The position numbers and the translations under genes were made by a program. From the NCBI GenBank assembly GCA_002493325.1, contig DKYL01000078.1:1-25287 (forward strand): 25,287 nucleotides of DNA, given 5' to 3'. Positions 7,691-14,142 of the stretch are shown here, one piece after another (positions within the stretch are counted from its first letter, which is position 1; each line of letters opens with the position of its first letter). Under the pieces are notes generated by a model. It searched no databases, was not told the DNA's origin, and saw only the letters and a program-made list of their open reading frames with translations. The DNA is from Ruminococcaceae bacterium UBA7101 (GTDB lineage: Bacteria > Bacillota > Clostridia > Oscillospirales > Acutalibacteraceae).

Positions 7691-8602
7691 ATGTTAAACT
7701 TTTTACAATCATTGCCATCACCCGTTGCACAGGGCATGATTTGGGGCATTATGGCAATCGGTGTCTATATTACATATAAAATACTTGACCTTGCAGACCT
7801 TACCGTTGACGGCACTCTCGGAACAGGCGGTGCCGTACTTGTAATCCTCACTACAGTCAATGGTATGAATATTTATCTTGCCCTGTTTATTGCTTTCCTC
7901 GCAGGCTGTCTTGCAGGACTTGCAACAGGTATTTTACACACAAAATTCGGAATACCCGCTATTCTTGCAGGCATTCTCACCCAGCTTGCACTGTACTCAA
8001 TCAACCTTCGTATAATGAACGGAAGAGCAAATACCACCATCAGCGGAAGAAATTACGACCTTATCGTATCCTCAAATATGACACAAATATGGCGTACCAT
8101 TTTTATTGCCGCAATTTTTGTTGTGGTAATCATTGCAATACTGTATTGGTTCTTCGGCACTGAAATGGGTCATTCCATCCGTGCAACAGGCTCAAACCAG
8201 AATATGGCTCGTGCGAACGGCATCAACACCGATTCAAGAAAAATTATCGGTCTTGTAATTTCAAACGGTCTTGTTGCAATTGCCGGCGGTCTGCTTGCAC
8301 AGTTCAGCGGCAGTGCCGACATCAATATGGGCAGAGGTGCGATTGTTATCGGTCTTGCTGCTGTTATTATCGGCGAAGTTATATTCGGAAAAATTTTCAA
8401 AAATTTTGCTCTCAGACTCTTATCAGCAGTGCTGGGAAGCATTATCTATTACATCGTAATTACTATCGTTCTTAAATTCGGTCTTAATGCCAATGACCTT
8501 AAGCTATTCTCAGCGCTTGTCGTTGCACTGTTCCTCGGCACGCCTTTCTGGAAAGCACAATTTCAGAGTAAGCACGTTAAATTAAAGGAGGTTAAAGAAT
8601 AA
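7691..8602 (+). CDS. ABC transporter permease (TrpY-like, BPD_transp_2 family)
   Basis: The membrane channel of the importer. The 303-residue, very hydrophobic protein has about eight or nine predicted helices and resembles branched-chain-type permeases (PF02653) of the TrpY/YtrF-like branch. The opening (PVAQGMIWGIMAIGVYITYKI, shown here only as its start) is followed by a DLTVDGT motif and the cytoplasmic coupling region GTEMGHSIRATGSNQNMARANGI. That region includes the EAA-like loop that docks on the ATPase. The start has AAGGAG about 6 nt upstream. Its TAA overlaps the first base of the ATPase start codon, so the two are translationally coupled. A single permease gene implies a homodimer. 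Confidence 0.9.
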   Translation: MLNFLQSLPSPVAQGMIWGIMAIGVYITYKILDLADLTVDGTLGTGGAVLVILTTVNGMNIYLALFIAFLAGCLAGLATGILHTKFGIPAILAGILTQLALYSINLRIMNGRANTTISGRNYDLIVSSNMTQIWRTIFIAAIFVVVIIAILYWFFGTEMGHSIRATGSNQNMARANGINTDSRKIIGLVISNGLVAIAGGLLAQFSGSADINMGRGAIVIGLAAVIIGEVIFGKIFKNFALRLLSAVLGSIIYYIVITIVLKFGLNANDLKLFSALVVALFLGTPFWKAQFQSKHVKLKEVKE

Positions 8603-9405
8603 TGCTTGAAATTAAAAATGTTCACAAAACCTTTAACCCCAACACCATTAACGAAAAAAAGGCATTAAAGGGTATTGACCTTGTCCTCAACGAGGGTGAT
8701 TTTGTAACTGTTATCGGCGGTAATGGTGCAGGCAAATCCACAATGCTCAATATGATTGCAGGTGTTTACCCTGTTGACTGCGGCTCCATTGTTATTGACG
8801 GCATTGATGTAACAAAGCTGCCCGAGCACAAGCGAGCTGCATATATCGGACGTGTTTTCCAGGACCCGATGAACGGCACCGCGGCAGATATGCAGATTGA
8901 TGAAAACCTTGCTCTTGCGTCAAGACGAGGCAAAAGAAGAGGGCTTAAATTCGGCGTGTCACACAAGGAAAAGGCTGCGTTTACAGAGCTTCTTGCTTCA
9001 CTTGATTTAGGACTGGAAACAAGACTGACATCGAAGGTAGGCTTGCTTTCAGGCGGTCAGCGACAGGCTGTAACACTGCTTATGGCTACAATGAAAAAGC
9101 CAAAGCTGCTGCTGCTTGACGAGCACACTGCTGCACTTGACCCTAAAACAGCAAAAAAGGTTCTTGATTTAACGACAAAAATTGTAGAGCGTGACAAGCT
9201 CACTGCCATTATGATTACGCATAATATGAAGGATGCTATTGCAATCGGCAACAGGCTTATTATGATGAATGACGGAAAAATCATATATGATGTATCCGGT
9301 GAGGAGAAAAAATCACTTACAACATCTGACCTGCTTGCCAAGTTTAAAACAACATCAGGCGAAGAGCTTGATAATGACCGTATGCTTCTTTCAGCAGATA
9401 AATAA
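8602..9405 (+). CDS. ABC transporter ATP-binding protein (TrpZ-like)
   Basis: The 267-residue ATPase that powers the importer. All motifs are intact: Walker A GGNGAGKST (39-47), Q-loop Gln87 in VFQDP, signature LSGGQRQAV (149-157), Walker B LLLLDE with Glu174, the D-loop AALD, and switch His207 in MITHNM. AAAGGAGG lies 9 nt before the ATG, and the ATG overlaps the permease stop by one base. With the lipoprotein and permease it makes a complete importer, probably for tryptophan or another aromatic compound by family and by the DAHP synthase neighbour. It is the last gene of the block, closed by a strong hairpin. Confidence 0.94.
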   Translation: MLEIKNVHKTFNPNTINEKKALKGIDLVLNEGDFVTVIGGNGAGKSTMLNMIAGVYPVDCGSIVIDGIDVTKLPEHKRAAYIGRVFQDPMNGTAADMQIDENLALASRRGKRRGLKFGVSHKEKAAFTELLASLDLGLETRLTSKVGLLSGGQRQAVTLLMATMKKPKLLLLDEHTAALDPKTAKKVLDLTTKIVERDKLTAIMITHNMKDAIAIGNRLIMMNDGKIIYDVSGEEKKSLTTSDLLAKFKTTSGEELDNDRMLLSADK

Positions 9406-9406
9406 C

Positions 9407-9450
9407 ATAAAACACACCGCAGAAACTATTGTTTCTGCGGTGTGTTTTAT
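9407..9450. terminator. Bidirectional terminator with perfect 20-bp stem
   Basis: The arms 9407-9426 and 9431-9450 are exact reverse complements with a 4-nt TATT loop. The centre is C/G-rich and the stem ends in A-runs on the left and T-runs on the right, so it can terminate both the plus-strand importer operon and the minus-strand response regulator unit, whose stop codon is at 9463. Confidence 0.93.
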
Positions 9451-9462
9451 TAAAAATAAATT

Positions 9463-10143
9463 TTATTTAAGCCTGTATCCCCTGCCCCAGATTGTTCTGA
9501 TATAATCCGTATCGTGAGCAATTTCCTTCAGCTTATCACGCAAACGATTAATATGCACAGTCAGCGTTGATGTATCGCCCAGTGAATCATATCCCCAAAC
9601 TTTGGAAAAAAGCTCATTTTTTGTAAAAACCGTATCCGGCTTTGAAACCATTAATTTCAAAAGCTCGTATTCCTTTTTCGTTAAATTCAGATTAACATCA
9701 TTATAAAAAGCCTCGCCTGAATCATTATTCAGCTTTAAGCTTTCGTATGTAATAACAACAGGCTCAGGTATATTGGTCAGTCTGTTGTATCTGCTGATAT
9801 GTGCCTTAACCCTTGCAACAAGCTCGCTTGGTGAAAACGGCTTTACAATATAATCATCCGCACCAAAGCCAAGACCGTTGATTTTATCAAGGTCCTCTTT
9901 TTTTGCACTCACAAGCAGAATCGGAATATCACATACCTGCCTTATTTTTTTGCACACCTCAAAGCCGTTCAGCTTTGGCAGCATTATATCAAGCAGAACA
10001 AGAGAATAGCTTTTTTTCAATGCCATATTAAGACCTGTTTCACCGTCAACTGCAATATCCACCTCAAAACCGCTCGCTTCAAGGTAGTCCTTTTCAAGGT
10101 GCAGAATATTCTCATCATCTTCAATTATCAGTATTTTGCTCAT
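9463..10143 (-). CDS. OmpR/PhoB-family response regulator
   Basis: A 226-residue DNA-binding response regulator. The receiver domain has the acidic pair EDD (8-10), phosphorylation site Asp52 in LLDIMLP, Ser78 and Lys100 in VKPFSP. The winged-helix output domain covers about 128-226, with LTKKEYELLKL and the recognition region TSTLTVHINRLRDKL, ending RTIWGRGYRLK. It is the last gene of a three-gene minus-strand unit and overlaps the end of the sensor kinase gene by 23 bases, so translation is coupled. AAGGAG lies 11 nt upstream, inside the kinase gene. Targets are unknown; the divergent surface operon is the nearest candidate. Confidence 0.96.
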   Translation of the reverse strand: MSKILIIEDDENILHLEKDYLEASGFEVDIAVDGETGLNMALKKSYSLVLLDIMLPKLNGFEVCKKIRQVCDIPILLVSAKKEDLDKINGLGFGADDYIVKPFSPSELVARVKAHISRYNRLTNIPEPVVITYESLKLNNDSGEAFYNDVNLNLTKKEYELLKLMVSKPDTVFTKNELFSKVWGYDSLGDTSTLTVHINRLRDKLKEIAHDTDYIRTIWGRGYRLK

Positions 10144-11680
10144 TGCTCTCAGCTCTCCTTACCTTCGGTAATGATATGAATACAGACAAGCCCTCACCCA
10201 GCTTACTGCTTGCCCAAATTATTCCCCGATGCAGTTCAACAATCTGCTTGCATACGGACAAGCCCAAGCCTGAGCCGTCTGCAACATTTGTTCTTGCAGA
10301 GTCGGCACGGTACATAAGGTCAAAAATTTTGGAAACGCTGTCCCTGTCAACACCTATGCCGTTATCAGCAAGCTCAATAATAACCGAACGCTCATATTCA
10401 TTGATTGAAAATTTTATTTTTCCTTTCACATCAGGATTGGAATATTTTATACTGTTGGAAATTATATTATTTATTACCCGCACGAATTTATCAACATCAA
10501 GGCTGACGGCTGCATCATCGCTGCAGTTACATTCATACTCAAAATCAAACTCTGCCTTATCAAGAATAATTTTTATTTCATCCACACCGTCATCAAAAAA
10601 TTCTTTGATTTTAACGTCAACGGTATTCAGCTCATAGCCTTTAAGCTCGAGTCTGGACACAGTAAGAAGGTCGTCAAGGATTTTTTCTGTTTCATTGATT
10701 GACTGACATATAGTTTTAACATAATGCTCTTTTTTTTCAGGCGTATCAGCAATACCGTCAAGAAGACCCTCAGCATATCCCTTGGCAGAGGTTAAAGGTG
10801 TTCTCAGGTCATGAGCAATTCCTGCCACAAGCACCTGACGTTCCTCCTGCACCTTATTCTGATTTTCAATGGATTCCTTTAGCCTCAATCGCATATCGTT
10901 AAATGCATGAACAGTCTGACCCAGCTCATTCGTTGACTCATAATCTATGTTATAATCCAGATTTCCCCTCGCAATTTCATTGGCACCATCAGCGATTTTT
11001 TTGATAGGCTCTACAATTGTTTTTGAAGATATAAAAGAAATAAAGCTTATTGCTATTGCAAAAAGAGCAACTATAATCAACACAATGATACCCGTTCTGC
11101 CCAGAAGCAGATTAGTAAAGCCCTTAATGCTCACTCTTTTTGTTAAATCATTAACCGTATAATCATCATTGACAATCATTATGAGATATCTGTTTGCATC
11201 GGATTTTGCATGATTGACAATAACAAGACCATTATAGCCGAAATAGTTCAGATTTTTGTCCTTATCAAACTCCACAAGCCTTTCAGCTTTTTCGGTTATT
11301 CCGGTGTCACCGTTTGTAGCATAAAAGACTTCTCCGTCGCGCTCAATATATATCAGCGAGTTCAGCTTTTCAAGGGGTGCTGCAAAACTCGTCAGATTTT
11401 CAAGTATTTCCGTCTCGCTTTCATTGCTTGTAAGCTCGTTTGTAATACTCCACATAGTCTGCGACCACTGAATCTGATTAATGGTGCTGTATGTATTTGT
11501 TGTTACGGTTGAAAAATTGAAATAGGAGGCGATTGTCTGAACAAGCACCGTTGAAAAGCTGGCAATGATTATAATAGGGATTACAATAGCAAGCACTGAG
11601 GTCAGTACAATTCTCGTGTTGACCTTCAGGTTTCTTGAGCTTCTTTTCTTTCTGCCTTTTTCCTTTTTTCTTTTTTTCAT
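10121..11680 (-). CDS. Sensor histidine kinase
   Basis: A 519-residue membrane kinase, partner of the adjacent response regulator. A strikingly basic N-terminus (about 12 Lys/Arg in the first 16 residues) precedes TM1 (about 24-50). An extracellular sensor region follows at about 52-190, then TM2 (about 195-218) and a HAMP linker (218-270). The dimerisation helix carries His290 in AGIAHDLRTPLTSAKGYAEG, and the ATPase has an N-box (403-414), DNGIG at 439-443 and GSGLGL at 469-474. The sensor region matches no ligand-binding fold I recognise. The start codon overlaps the TetR stop by 4 bases (ATGA), with only a weak purine-rich site before it, so it depends on translation of the TetR gene. Confidence 0.95.
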   Translation of the reverse strand: MKKRKKEKGRKKRSSRNLKVNTRIVLTSVLAIVIPIIIIASFSTVLVQTIASYFNFSTVTTNTYSTINQIQWSQTMWSITNELTSNESETEILENLTSFAAPLEKLNSLIYIERDGEVFYATNGDTGITEKAERLVEFDKDKNLNYFGYNGLVIVNHAKSDANRYLIMIVNDDYTVNDLTKRVSIKGFTNLLLGRTGIIVLIIVALFAIAISFISFISSKTIVEPIKKIADGANEIARGNLDYNIDYESTNELGQTVHAFNDMRLRLKESIENQNKVQEERQVLVAGIAHDLRTPLTSAKGYAEGLLDGIADTPEKKEHYVKTICQSINETEKILDDLLTVSRLELKGYELNTVDVKIKEFFDDGVDEIKIILDKAEFDFEYECNCSDDAAVSLDVDKFVRVINNIISNSIKYSNPDVKGKIKFSINEYERSVIIELADNGIGVDRDSVSKIFDLMYRADSARTNVADGSGLGLSVCKQIVELHRGIIWASSKLGEGLSVFISLPKVRRAESNEQNTDN

Positions 11681-12279
11681 ACCATTTTTTCTCTTTTCTC
11701 GTTGGCAAACTCAATAATCTTGCCAAGATGAAGCCCTGTAAAATACAAGCATTTCTGCTCAATGTCATCAACCTCATGGGTTGCGTAGTATTTAATTAAA
11801 CCAATGATTCCTGATACAATATACTCTCTTGAAAAAACGTCCACACCACCGATATCCTCAGTGAACAAATCAAGAATACGGGATATAACAGGCTTAAGCT
11901 TTTCTGTTAAAACATCCCCATTGCTTCCGTTGAAAAGCACCTTATAAGCCTCCTTGTCACTGTCAACTGCACTGATGCCAAGGCTGATTATGGTTGCCAC
12001 ACTTTCGGTTGTAAAATAATTTTTCTGAACTCGTCTTAACTGCTTTCCTACCCTGAAAAACAATGTTCTCATAAGATCGTCACAGATTTTATTCAGCAGC
12101 TCATATTTATCTGCATAATGCAGGTAAAACGTATTTCTGCTAATCATAGCCCCGTCTGTAATATCCTTAACAGAAATATGCTCAAAGCCCTTGTCCTTAA
12201 CCAATTCAAAAAAAGAGGCTCTTATTGCCGCCTGTGTTCTTTTAATTCTTAAATCTACAGTTCCGTCCTTTTTGACCAT
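11677..12279 (-). CDS. TetR/AcrR-family transcriptional regulator
   Basis: A 200-residue regulator. The N-terminal helix-turn-helix covers about 15-62 (RTQAAIRASFFELVKDKGFEHI begins it; SVKDITDGAMISRNTFYLHY is the recognition region). The C-terminal ligand and dimer domain has no assignable ligand. GAGGAGA lies 6 nt before the ATG. It heads a unit with the sensor kinase and response regulator, overlapping the kinase by 4 bases. It diverges from the polyphosphate polymerase operon, whose promoter carries a perfect 24-bp palindrome. TetR proteins usually repress divergent neighbours through such sites, so control of that operon is a reasonable inference. Confidence 0.93.
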   Translation of the reverse strand: MVKKDGTVDLRIKRTQAAIRASFFELVKDKGFEHISVKDITDGAMISRNTFYLHYADKYELLNKICDDLMRTLFFRVGKQLRRVQKNYFTTESVATIISLGISAVDSDKEAYKVLFNGSNGDVLTEKLKPVISRILDLFTEDIGGVDVFSREYIVSGIIGLIKYYATHEVDDIEQKCLYFTGLHLGKIIEFANEKREKMV

Positions 12280-12331
12280 AAACTCTCCTCATGTAAATTA
12301 ATTCATATGTGCATTTTATTTGACTGATTGT

Positions 12332-12360
12332 ATTATAACACAATTGCTTATCAAATTCAA
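12332..12360 (-). promoter_or_regulatory. Predicted promoter of the TetR-kinase-regulator unit
   Basis: Minus strand: TTGAAT (12355-12360), 17-nt spacer, perfect TATAAT (12332-12337) preceded by TGT (extended -10). The start would be near 12325, with a 46-nt leader. A near-palindrome, TTGTATTATAACACAA on the plus strand, covers the -10 and is broken by one mismatched pair. It shares the 8-mer GTATTATA with the 24-bp palindrome at 12458, though most of that is the -10 box itself. Confidence 0.6.
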
Positions 12361-12397
12361 TAAGTCCGAAAGACAGTTAATCACGCCTGCTTATATT

Positions 12398-12425
12398 AAT
12401 TAATTATTAAATAAAATAATTAATT
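12398..12425. repeat. A/T-only inverted repeat upstream of the VTC promoter
   Basis: Two exact 11-nt arms (AATTAATTATT at 12398-12408 and its complement at 12415-12425) are separated by 6 nt, ending 11 nt before the -35 box. Such A/T tracts could be an UP-element-like region or a protein site. Chance is plausible at this base composition. Confidence 0.35.
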
Positions 12426-12436
12426 TTATGTTTTTC

Positions 12437-12465
12437 TTGACTAAATAACACTTTCATAATATAAT
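12437..12465 (+). promoter_or_regulatory. Promoter of the VTC-DUF4956 unit
   Basis: TTGACT (12437-12442), 17-nt spacer, perfect TATAAT (12460-12465). The start would be near 12472, inside the palindrome at 12458-12481, with a leader of about 42 nt to the TTG start codon. Confidence 0.75.
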
Positions 12466-12481
12466 ACACGTGTATTATATT
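12458..12481. promoter_or_regulatory. 24-bp perfect palindrome over the -10 box (candidate operator)
   Basis: The half-site AATATAATACAC (12458-12469) is followed directly by its exact reverse complement (12470-12481). It covers the whole -10 box and the predicted start site, the classical place for a repressor to block transcription. The length and symmetry suit a dimeric helix-turn-helix protein such as the divergently encoded TetR regulator. With no loop, it is not a terminator-type hairpin. Confidence 0.7.
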
Positions 12482-12513
12482 TATTTAAAATTAAATATAA
12501 AGGGGGATTGGTT

Positions 12514-13290
12514 TTGGCAATAGCAACCTTTAAGCGTTATGAGAAAAAATACCTCATAACCAAAGAGATGCTTGACCGTATTTTGCCCTCTATGCTGGAA
12601 TACATGGAGCTTGACCCGTTTTGCCTTAACGGTAATGAATACAGAATTTACAGTATTTATTATGACACGGATAACCACGATGTTATCAGGCAAAACTCCT
12701 CCGGTCCTGTTTATAAGGAAAAAATGAGAATTCGTTCCTATTATGACCGCAAGGATCCGGAAGATAAAATTTTTATGGAGATAAAGAAAAAAAGCGAGGG
12801 TCAGGGTAATAAGCGAAGAATTAAGCTTAAAATTAAGGAAATTGAGCCTTTTGTCAACGAGGGTATCCTGCCTGAAACCAAGGATTACCTGTCTGCTCAG
12901 GTTGCGAAAGAGCTGCAATACTACCTTAAAATGAACAAGGTGCACCCTGCACTTTATGTTCAGTACGACAGGCTTGCTTTATTCGGCAAAGAGGACAAAA
13001 ATTTCAGAATGACCTTTGACAGAAATGTCAGAACAAGAAGGTCAAATTTTGTGTTTGGCGAAAGCGATGCTGACGAGCTGCTTCTGCCCAGCGGTGAGTA
13101 CATAATGGAAATTAAAATTCTTGGTGCTATGCCGCTGTGGCTCACACGGCTTTTAAGCGAAAACGGCTTGTTCAGCCATGGTTTTTCAAAATACGGCGTT
13201 AAATACAAACGTGATGCCGCTGAGCATAAGCTTACATACCATATGACAGACAAAGACGGTAACGAGCTTGGCTTTGAAGATTTTAACTGA
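12514..13290 (+). CDS. Polyphosphate polymerase domain (VTC) protein
   Basis: A 258-residue stand-alone VTC domain (PF09359), the tunnel enzyme that in yeast Vtc4 builds polyphosphate from ATP; bacterial members are named polyphosphate polymerase domain proteins by homology. The expected lining residues are present: FKRYEKKY at the start, KMRIR (Arg72, Arg74), FMEIKKK (Glu89, Lys91), MTFDR (Arg170), MEIKI (Glu199, Lys201) and FSKYGVKY (Ser225, Lys226, Lys230). Unlike yeast it has no SPX or membrane domain; the next gene could supply the membrane part. I start at TTG 12514 because AGGGGG is 7 nt upstream of it and only 1 nt before the TTG at 12508. Expression appears controlled by a promoter with an embedded palindrome. 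Confidence 0.9.
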   Translation: MAIATFKRYEKKYLITKEMLDRILPSMLEYMELDPFCLNGNEYRIYSIYYDTDNHDVIRQNSSGPVYKEKMRIRSYYDRKDPEDKIFMEIKKKSEGQGNKRRIKLKIKEIEPFVNEGILPETKDYLSAQVAKELQYYLKMNKVHPALYVQYDRLALFGKEDKNFRMTFDRNVRTRRSNFVFGESDADELLLPSGEYIMEIKILGAMPLWLTRLLSENGLFSHGFSKYGVKYKRDAAEHKLTYHMTDKDGNELGFEDFN

Positions 13291-13314
13291 ATTTAATTAT
13301 AAGGAGAGAAAACT

Positions 13315-14025
13315 ATGAATTTTAATGATTTGATTTCAAATGCCGCTAACAGCGACATTGCAAGCTCACTTACAGTTGTAAGCGTGCTTGAGATTCTGGC
13401 AAGCTCGATTATCATAGGTTTGGTAATCAGTCTTGTATATCTGTTCACACATAAAAAAGAGGGTTACAGCCAGGCATTCTGTGTGGCACTTATCTTACTT
13501 GCTCCGATTGTAGGTCTTGTAATTTTACTTATCGGAAACAATGTTGCAAGAGCATTCAGCCTTGCAGGTGCATTTGCGCTTATCCGTTTCCGCAGTGCCC
13601 CCGGCGATCCAAAGGATATAGCTTTTGTATTTCTTTCAGTAGTTATGGGTCTTGCATGCGGTATGGGCTATTGGTTCTATGCAGCCATTGCAACAGTGGT
13701 TATCTGCCTTGTTATCATCATTCTTCACCTTACAAACTATGCAGGCAAAAAGGGTGACGTTTACACACTGAAGATAACAGTGCCTGAAACACTCAACTAT
13801 GTCGGTGCATTTGATGAAACACTTAACAAATACACCAACTCCTTCAAGCTTGTTAAGGTTAAATCCGTTGACTTCGGTGCATTGTTTGAGCTGAGCTTTA
13901 CAGTTGAGCTTAAGGATGACAAGCAGATGAGAGAAATGCTTGATGACCTGAGAGCAATGAACGGCAACTTAAAAATTATGCTTTCAACCGAGGCTCCTGC
14001 AGTAAAGAGCTTCCACTTTCAATAA
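13315..14025 (+). CDS. DUF4956 membrane protein
   Basis: A 236-residue protein of the DUF4956 family (PF16316), of unknown biochemistry, which I know as a frequent neighbour of VTC-domain genes. About four hydrophobic segments (roughly 25-45, 53-73, 103-118, 120-138) surround the conserved stretch FSLAGAFALIRFRSAPGDPKD (its first part lies at 81-92). The last 90 residues (about 148-236) form a soluble domain, probably cytoplasmic. AAGGAGAG precedes the ATG at good spacing, and only 24 bases separate it from the VTC gene, so both are made from one transcript. Acting as a membrane partner or exit route for the polymerase product is a hypothesis from gene order. Confidence 0.9.
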   Translation: MNFNDLISNAANSDIASSLTVVSVLEILASSIIIGLVISLVYLFTHKKEGYSQAFCVALILLAPIVGLVILLIGNNVARAFSLAGAFALIRFRSAPGDPKDIAFVFLSVVMGLACGMGYWFYAAIATVVICLVIIILHLTNYAGKKGDVYTLKITVPETLNYVGAFDETLNKYTNSFKLVKVKSVDFGALFELSFTVELKDDKQMREMLDDLRAMNGNLKIMLSTEAPAVKSFHFQ

Positions 14026-14030
14026 AAAGA

Positions 14031-14059
14031 ATTCAGGAACGCTTAAGGCGTTCCTGAAT
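14031..14059 (+). terminator. Terminator after the VTC-DUF4956 unit
   Basis: An exact 12-bp stem (14031-14042 and 14048-14059), ATTCAGGAACGC and its complement, with a 5-nt loop, followed by GTGTTTTATAAG. It starts 5 bases after the DUF4956 stop and separates the two units of the surface module. Confidence 0.85.
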
Positions 14060-14076
14060 GTGTTTTATAAGTAAAA

Positions 14077-14104
14077 TTCAAATTCACAAGATCTTGTGTA
14101 TAAT
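14077..14104 (+). promoter_or_regulatory. Promoter of the lipoprotein-CotH unit
   Basis: TATAAT at 14099-14104, with the best -35 candidate TTCAAA (14077-14082) 16 nt upstream. The weak -35 and the palindrome sitting exactly in the spacer suggest an activator- or repressor-controlled promoter. The start would be near 14111. Confidence 0.5.
14085..14098. promoter_or_regulatory. 14-bp perfect palindrome in the promoter spacer (candidate operator)
   Basis: CACAAGATCTTGTG is an exact palindrome placed between the -35 and -10 boxes. It differs from the 24-bp palindrome at 12458 in sequence and length, so a different protein probably binds it. Confidence 0.6.
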
Positions 14105-14142
14105 AATAAAATAATAACAATTTTTTTAAGTTGGTGAACGAA

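Noticed and set aside
9407..9450. Perfect 20-bp inverted repeat as a mobile-element end or small RNA
   Set aside because: Its place between two converging genes, its 4-nt loop and its T-tails fit a bidirectional terminator; no target duplication or transposase is present.
12481..12945. 154-codon open frame on the minus strand opposite the VTC gene
   Set aside because: It has no ribosome site or family similarity and lies wholly over a well-supported gene and its promoter; it is a shadow frame.
14131..14142. TTG start for the lipoprotein
   Set aside because: No ribosome site precedes it; ATG 14143 has GGTGA at suitable spacing and leaves a normal signal peptide.
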